This document shows positions 59,925 through 64,000 of a stretch of 64,000 bases of DNA, piece after piece (position 1 is the first letter of the stretch; each line of letters opens with the position of its first letter). This DNA comes from Gemmatimonadaceae bacterium (GTDB lineage Bacteria; Latescibacterota; UBA2968; UBA8231): the NCBI GenBank assembly GCA_002726335.1, contig PBSR01000019.1, forward strand, positions 13,915 through 77,914. Reading direction: 5' to 3'. The notes beneath the pieces are model-generated. The model was given only the letters and a program-made list of their open reading frames with translations, was not told where the DNA came from and did not search any database. The translations under genes and the position numbers were made by a program.

Positions 59925-60900
59925 ACTGACACTACGGGAAGAGTCCTTCCCGATCGCCGTACCCTTCACCATCTCCCGTGGTTCGAAAACGACGGCGGAT
60001 GTACTGGTGGTGACCATCCAGGACGGCACTGTCAGCGGTCGCGGCGAATGTGTCCCTTACGGGCGCTATGGTGAAACCCTGGCCAGCGTCCGGGCTCAGA
60101 TCGATTCGGTGGCCGGCCGCATCGGGGAGGGGGCCTCACAGACCGATCTGCTGCGCCTGTTGCCCGCCGGCGCCGCCCGCAACGCCGTCGACTGTGCTCT
60201 ATGGGATTTCCGAGCGAAACGTCAGCGCACGAGCGTGCACGAACTGGCGGGATATCCGACGCCGGGACCGGTGGTCACCGCCTACACCCTCAGCCTGGAC
60301 ACGCCGGCGGCGATGGCGGAGGCGGCTCGTCGCCATGCCACGCGCCCCCTGCTGAAACTCAAGCTGGCCGGAGATGACGAGGACGTGGCCCGGGTCGCTG
60401 CGGTACGTTCGGGGGCGCCGCAGTCCCGGCTGATCGTCGACGCCAACGAGGGCGGGTCAGCCGCCACGCTGCAGGAGATGGTGTCCCGCCTCGCCGATCT
60501 CGACGTGTCCCTCATCGAACAGCCTCTGCCCGTCGATGACGACGCTGTGTTGGCCGATATGGACCACGCCGTACCCTTTTGCGCCGATGAATCCTGTCAC
60601 ACAGCCGCCGACATCGAGCGTCTGCGGAATCGTTATGATGCGGTCAACATCAAACTCGACAAAGCCGGGGGGCTCACCGAAGCCTTGCTCCTGCGGGAGC
60701 TGGCCCACGACGCCGGGCTGCAGGTGATGGTGGGTTGTATGGTGGCCACGTCGCTGGCCATGGCGCCGGCCCTGCTGGTAGCGCAGGGAGTCGACTTCGT
60801 CGATCTGGATGGCCCGTTGTTGCTGGCCCGTGATCGCGTCCCGGGTCTGCGCTTCGAAGACAGTCTCATACACCCGCCGTCGGCGGCGCTGTGGGGGTAG
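59917..60900 (+). CDS. dgcA: DgcA-like dipeptide epimerase (enolase superfamily)
   Basis: This enolase-superfamily racemase has the base pair in LLKLKLAGDD (KxK) and AVNIKLDKAGG, and the metal ligands in IVDANEGG, SLIEQPLP and CADESCH. The TTG at 59917 overlaps the dgcN stop by eight bases, indicating translational coupling and a shared pathway. By family knowledge it would racemise an N-acetyl glutamate; a dipeptide epimerase role is the alternative. The 3' end overlaps the convergent transporter gene by 35 bases. Confidence 0.87.
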   Translation: MPELTLREESFPIAVPFTISRGSKTTADVLVVTIQDGTVSGRGECVPYGRYGETLASVRAQIDSVAGRIGEGASQTDLLRLLPAGAARNAVDCALWDFRAKRQRTSVHELAGYPTPGPVVTAYTLSLDTPAAMAEAARRHATRPLLKLKLAGDDEDVARVAAVRSGAPQSRLIVDANEGGSAATLQEMVSRLADLDVSLIEQPLPVDDDAVLADMDHAVPFCADESCHTAADIERLRNRYDAVNIKLDKAGGLTEALLLRELAHDAGLQVMVGCMVATSLAMAPALLVAQGVDFVDLDGPLLLARDRVPGLRFEDSLIHPPSAALWG

Positions 60901-62152
60901 CCCCGAGTTCGTTTCGCGGCGGGCGGGCAGCCAACGCCGCGATCGAGGCCGCCGCCGCCAGACCGGCCAGGGTCAGAAAGGCGCCGCGGTAGGAGCCGGT
61001 CAGGTCGTAGACGATGCCGGAAAACACCGGCCCCGAGGTCATGCCCACCATGATGAGCAGGGAACTGAAGCCACTGATCGTGGCGTAGGATCTGCGGCCG
61101 AAGTAGTCGGCCCGGATGGAGTTGATCAGCGTGCCGCGCACTCCCCAGGCCGCCCCGTGCAGGACGGCAAAGACGACGGCTCCGACAGCGCTCTCGGCGT
61201 AGGCGAAAACGACCATCGCCACGGCGTGTACCCACATCGCCGCAAAGATGATCAGTCTCTTGTTGACCCGGTCTCCCACCCAGCCGCCGAGCAATTGGCC
61301 GCACATGACGACGACGACCAGCACGCCCACAACCGACCCCGCCTTGGTCGGGCTCAGGCCGACACCTTCGACCATGTGTGGGATCTGGTGCACGAGCACG
61401 GTGCCGACGACGAGCAAGGCGCTAGCGTGTACCAGCGACAGCAGCCAGAAAGAGCTTGTGTGCAGTGCCTGACGCGCGGTGAACTCCGGTTCTGCCTCTG
61501 TCGCCTGGGGGGCTGCCGCCGCCGCCGCAGACGGGGGATCACCGTCTACCGTCTGCCCATAGTCCTCGGGTCGGCGGCGCATGAACTGCGCTGCCGGCAC
61601 GGCCATCACGGCGATGAGAAGACCGGACAGCATCGCCATCCAGCGCCAGCCATGGCTGGCGATCAGACTGACCACCATGGGCACCAGCAGACCGCCGGCG
61701 CCCATGCCCGAAAGCGTGATACCGAGAGCGGTCGATCGATGGCGCACGAACCAGCTGGTCACCGTCGCCGCGATCGGCATGAAGCCACCCAGACTCGACC
61801 CCAGGGCGACGACGGCCAGGGCGGCGTAGAACGTGGTCAGCGAGTGTACCTGCGCGAACAGCAGAAAACCGCAGGCGAACAGCACATTGCCCACCGTCAT
61901 CACTCTACGTGGTCCGAAGCGATCGATCATCCATCCCTGCAGCGGGCCGAGGATGCCGCTTTCGAGTCGAACCAGGGCAAAGGCGCTCGACAGCAGCGTA
62001 CGGTTCCAGCCAAACTCCTGTTGCAGGGGCAGCACGTAGGCAGTGAACGCATGGAACAACAGACCCCCGTTCAGCGCCTGAACGACGTACCCGGCGGCGA
62101 CGATGATCCATCCATAGAACACGCGACCCCCGGGGCTCCGACGAATACTCAC
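60866..62152 (-). CDS. MFS transporter (monocarboxylate/oxalate-like)
   Basis: This 428-residue protein has 12 hydrophobic segments. The A-motif-like loop after helix 2 is GWMIDRFGPRRVM and the matching one in the second half is GGWVGDRVNKRLI. The layout and FYGWIIVAAGYVVQALNGGLLFHAF start resemble the monocarboxylate/OFA branch, so an organic-anion substrate is likely. It may supply substrate for the adjacent DgcN-DgcA pair, but it is transcribed from the other side. Confidence 0.87.
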   Translation of the reverse strand: MSIRRSPGGRVFYGWIIVAAGYVVQALNGGLLFHAFTAYVLPLQQEFGWNRTLLSSAFALVRLESGILGPLQGWMIDRFGPRRVMTVGNVLFACGFLLFAQVHSLTTFYAALAVVALGSSLGGFMPIAATVTSWFVRHRSTALGITLSGMGAGGLLVPMVVSLIASHGWRWMAMLSGLLIAVMAVPAAQFMRRRPEDYGQTVDGDPPSAAAAAAPQATEAEPEFTARQALHTSSFWLLSLVHASALLVVGTVLVHQIPHMVEGVGLSPTKAGSVVGVLVVVVMCGQLLGGWVGDRVNKRLIIFAAMWVHAVAMVVFAYAESAVGAVVFAVLHGAAWGVRGTLINSIRADYFGRRSYATISGFSSLLIMVGMTSGPVFSGIVYDLTGSYRGAFLTLAGLAAAASIAALAARPPRNELGATPTAPPTAGV

Positions 62153-62302
62153 TTTTTTCTCTTGCAGGTTAAACGGAGTGCCCTCTTGCCGACGTCAAAG
62201 AGGCGCATGTTGCAGGACACGGGAGCAGTTGGGGGGATTCACAGCAAGACCGAAAAAAACGGACGGTGCCTGTCACCGCCACATATCAGCAGGAGAAAAC
62301 GG

Positions 62303-63070
62303 ATGAAAACTTCACGTATCGCCGTTTGTGCCGGGCTCGTAGCGCTGGCAGTGATGGTCGCCGATGTCGCCGAAGCCGGTGGTCGCCGAGGGGGCGGGCC
62401 AGGGGGCGCCGGGGAACACCGGGGTCCGGCCGAAGCCCTCGGCCTGACCGACGATCAACAGACGCAGGCGCAGGCCCTGCACGAGACCTTCCGTGCCGAG
62501 GCAGAGGCCCTGCGCGAATCCGGCGACGCCGATCGCGAGGCCTTTGCGGCGCTGCGCGAATCACATCGTACACGGTTTGAGGCCATCCTCACAGATGAAC
62601 AGAAGACACAGCTGGAGACGCTGCGGGCCGAACGCGAGGCCAACCGGCCGGAGGATGGCGGCCGCGGACATGGCCGGCGGGGACCCCGCGGCGGTGGTGA
62701 TCGCGGCGACCGTCCGAACCTGGGCGAGGCCCTCAACCTGAGTGCGGAGCAGACGACGCAACTGGAGACCCTGCGCGGTGATCTGCGTACCCAGCTGGAG
62801 GCGCTGCGAGAAAGCGGCGAGGGATCCCGTGAGCAGGCCCAGGCCCTGTTTGAAGCCCACCGCGAGCAGATGCAGGCCCTGCTTACCGACGAACAGCGGG
62901 CCACCTTCGAGGAATTGCGCGCCAACCGCCCCGAAGGCCGTCACCCGCGTCGCTTCCACCGCGGCGACGGCGGCGATGCTGTCGATACTGAGACCGAGTC
63001 CGAAGCCGCTGCCAAATCGACGGCTGCCGTCAAGTCTCGTTCCTGGGCCTCGGTGAAGTCCGCCAGATAA
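62303..63070 (+). CDS. Secreted LTxxQ-motif (Spy/CpxP-like) protein
   Basis: A signal peptide (IAVCAGLVALAVMVADVAEA) leads into a protein with four LTxxQ-type motifs (LTDDQQTQAQAL, LTDEQKTQLETL, LSAEQTTQLETL, LTDEQRATFEEL) in two repeated helical halves. The halves are separated by a Gly/Arg-rich linker (RGHGRRGPRGGGDRGDR). Spy and CpxP proteins with this motif are periplasmic chaperones or stress sensors, often linked to metals. The tail is Ala/Ser/Lys-rich. AGGAG precedes the ATG by eight bases. About 150 bases of upstream sequence have no gene. Confidence 0.82.
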   Translation: MKTSRIAVCAGLVALAVMVADVAEAGGRRGGGPGGAGEHRGPAEALGLTDDQQTQAQALHETFRAEAEALRESGDADREAFAALRESHRTRFEAILTDEQKTQLETLRAEREANRPEDGGRGHGRRGPRGGGDRGDRPNLGEALNLSAEQTTQLETLRGDLRTQLEALRESGEGSREQAQALFEAHREQMQALLTDEQRATFEELRANRPEGRHPRRFHRGDGGDAVDTETESEAAAKSTAAVKSRSWASVKSAR

Positions 63071-63155
63071 CCAGCCTGCGGTCGCATCCGGTCAGCGATC
63101 GCCGGCCATGGGAGGGTCGTTCCCGACAGGGGAGCGGCCCTCCTTCTTTCTGTAC

Positions 63156-64000
63156 CTAACTCCGGACCTCGGTCCCTGCCCAGAGGCTGTTGAGATGGTC
63201 TTTGAGGTGATACAGATCGACGGCGTATCCCCGCCGCCGGGGCAACCGAACACTGCGCACGAGAACGGGCAGTGGCTGGGACACCACCGCCGCTTCGAGT
63301 GTGGTGCGGGACAGTTGCTGTGCTGGCGGCTGCAGTACGGCGCGACACTCGTGCACGACGTCAAACCCGAGATCCAGCTGCAGCACCAGCGTGCCGGCCG
63401 AGCACACCCGCAGATGGCGGGCAACGTTGACGTAGAGCCTTGACTCGACCTGGCCCCAGACACGCCGCAGCGCCGGTCGGCCCTTGTCATCGGTCGTTGA
63501 TTCCACCGTGTCTCCCGGCACCAGTTCTCGCAGCAGCCTTCTCGTTTTTTTTCCTGGTTTGCCTGGCAGCACGAGTGGTCGTCGGATACCGAAACCCAGA
63601 TCGAAGGCGGGCACCTCGGTCCCGGCAGCGTCGGTGATGACGATGATGCGGTACGTGCCCGCCTGCAACGGTGGCGGCGAAAACGTCGATGGCGACGTGC
63701 TGAGATGTTCCTGCAGCCGGCGTACGCTCCAGCCGGCAGCCACCACGCGGCTCGTGAGTCGGCGGCGGCGCTCGGCGTCATCGATCGTGACCAGCAGCCG
63801 ACAGTGACTCCAGGTGAGTGTCGCCAGCGACGAGGCATCGGCTGGCAGGCGTTCGTGAACCTTGCGCGCCCGGTAGAGGGTGCGCGGCGCCAGACCGAGA
63901 TCAGCGGCCAACCTGGCAATGGCTCTCTTGCCGTAGACAGCGCGACCCGACAAATGCTCGTTGAGGAGTCGGCCCACCTCCAGATAGGTGGGCAGCGCCT
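63156..64000 (-). CDS. DUF1016-like protein (partial, runs off right edge)
   Basis: The N-terminal part matches the DUF1016_N pattern: GRLLNEHL, YGKRAIARLAADLGLAPRTLYRARKVHERLP and ATLTWSHCRLLVTIDD. The annotated GTG at 63977 is inside the conserved region, and the frame stays open to the edge with LPTYLEV before it, so the gene begins outside the window. The C-terminal 180 residues (GTYRIIVITDAAGTEVPAFDLGF and onward) are not the usual PDDEXK nuclease part and are unfamiliar to me. In other genomes such N-terminal domains occur in defence-linked nucleases; no such function is shown here. Confidence 0.65.
   Translation of the reverse strand, partial: ALPTYLEVGRLLNEHLSGRAVYGKRAIARLAADLGLAPRTLYRARKVHERLPADASSLATLTWSHCRLLVTIDDAERRRRLTSRVVAAGWSVRRLQEHLSTSPSTFSPPPLQAGTYRIIVITDAAGTEVPAFDLGFGIRRPLVLPGKPGKKTRRLLRELVPGDTVESTTDDKGRPALRRVWGQVESRLYVNVARHLRVCSAGTLVLQLDLGFDVVHECRAVLQPPAQQLSRTTLEAAVVSQPLPVLVRSVRLPRRRGYAVDLYHLKDHLNSLWAGTEVRS

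Noticed and set aside
60901..62302. A long plus-strand frame extending upstream of the LTxxQ gene
   Set aside because: It is antisense to the MFS transporter; the ATG at 62303 has a good Shine-Dalgarno and signal peptide.
1..64000. tRNA, rRNA, integrase, transposase or phage genes
   Set aside because: None was recognised on either strand when reading through the window.

Overview
This is a 64 kb chromosomal window from a GC-rich, Gram-negative, flagellated bacterium. Outer-membrane and lipoprotein genes, a dockerin-type secreted protein, several phytanoyl-CoA-dioxygenase-like oxygenases, an HTTM protein and sugar-acid enzymes together resemble uncultivated lineages such as Latescibacterota or Poribacteria. 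That placement is an inference; no rRNA or other taxonomic marker is present. I saw no tRNA, rRNA, CRISPR array, prophage or transposase. Genes are dense, and many neighbours overlap as ATGA, GTGA or TGATG, so translational coupling is common.

Layout. 1-4.7 kb (minus strand): an operon headed by an ECF sigma factor and a soluble zinc-finger anti-sigma factor, continuing into the flagellar switch genes FliN, FliN, FliG and FliM. It ends in a second FliM fused behind a degenerate CheY-like receiver domain and cut by the window edge. 4.7-10.3 kb: SGNH-like protein, GNAT-like acyltransferase, M14-like peptidase and oligoendopeptidase F. 10.2-16.3 kb (minus): EamA transporter, cyclophilin lipoprotein, transketolase-like enzyme, 2-hydroxyacid dehydrogenase and a dockerin-type protein. 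16.4-24.3 kb: a tandem pair of unrecognised Rossmann-like proteins, glutaredoxin, EamA transporter with a minisatellite, a MITE-like repeat, mannonate dehydratase, a Tet(M)-like GTPase and a low-GC secreted orphan. 24.4-37 kb: glycosyltransferase, receiver-AraC regulator, ketoglutarate-semialdehyde dehydrogenase, two PhyH proteins (one with HEAT repeats), HTTM protein, YceH, M20 hydrolase, PHP protein, Smr protein and a Gfo/Idh oxidoreductase.

36.7-41.1 kb (minus): a coupled sugar-activation operon of nucleotidyltransferase, galactokinase-like kinase, GGDEF-like protein, AGE epimerase and lipoprotein. 41.3-47.9 kb: metallophosphoesterase, a possible structured RNA with a 36-residue membrane ORF, an ABC-2 exporter and a phytoene-desaturase-like oxidoreductase. 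48-52.9 kb: a coupled porin, cupredoxin and hybrid histidine kinase operon, with a frameshift in the kinase. 52.9-64 kb: amidase, methyltransferase, small orphans, PAS-HisKA_2 kinase, flagellin with a sigma-28-like promoter, a DgcN-DgcA D-glutamate pair beside an MFS transporter, an LTxxQ periplasmic protein and a DUF1016-type gene running off the right edge.

The best candidates for something undescribed are the receiver-FliM fusion inside a sigma/anti-sigma-headed C-ring operon, the porin-cupredoxin-kinase module, and the tandem unknown Rossmann-like pair.
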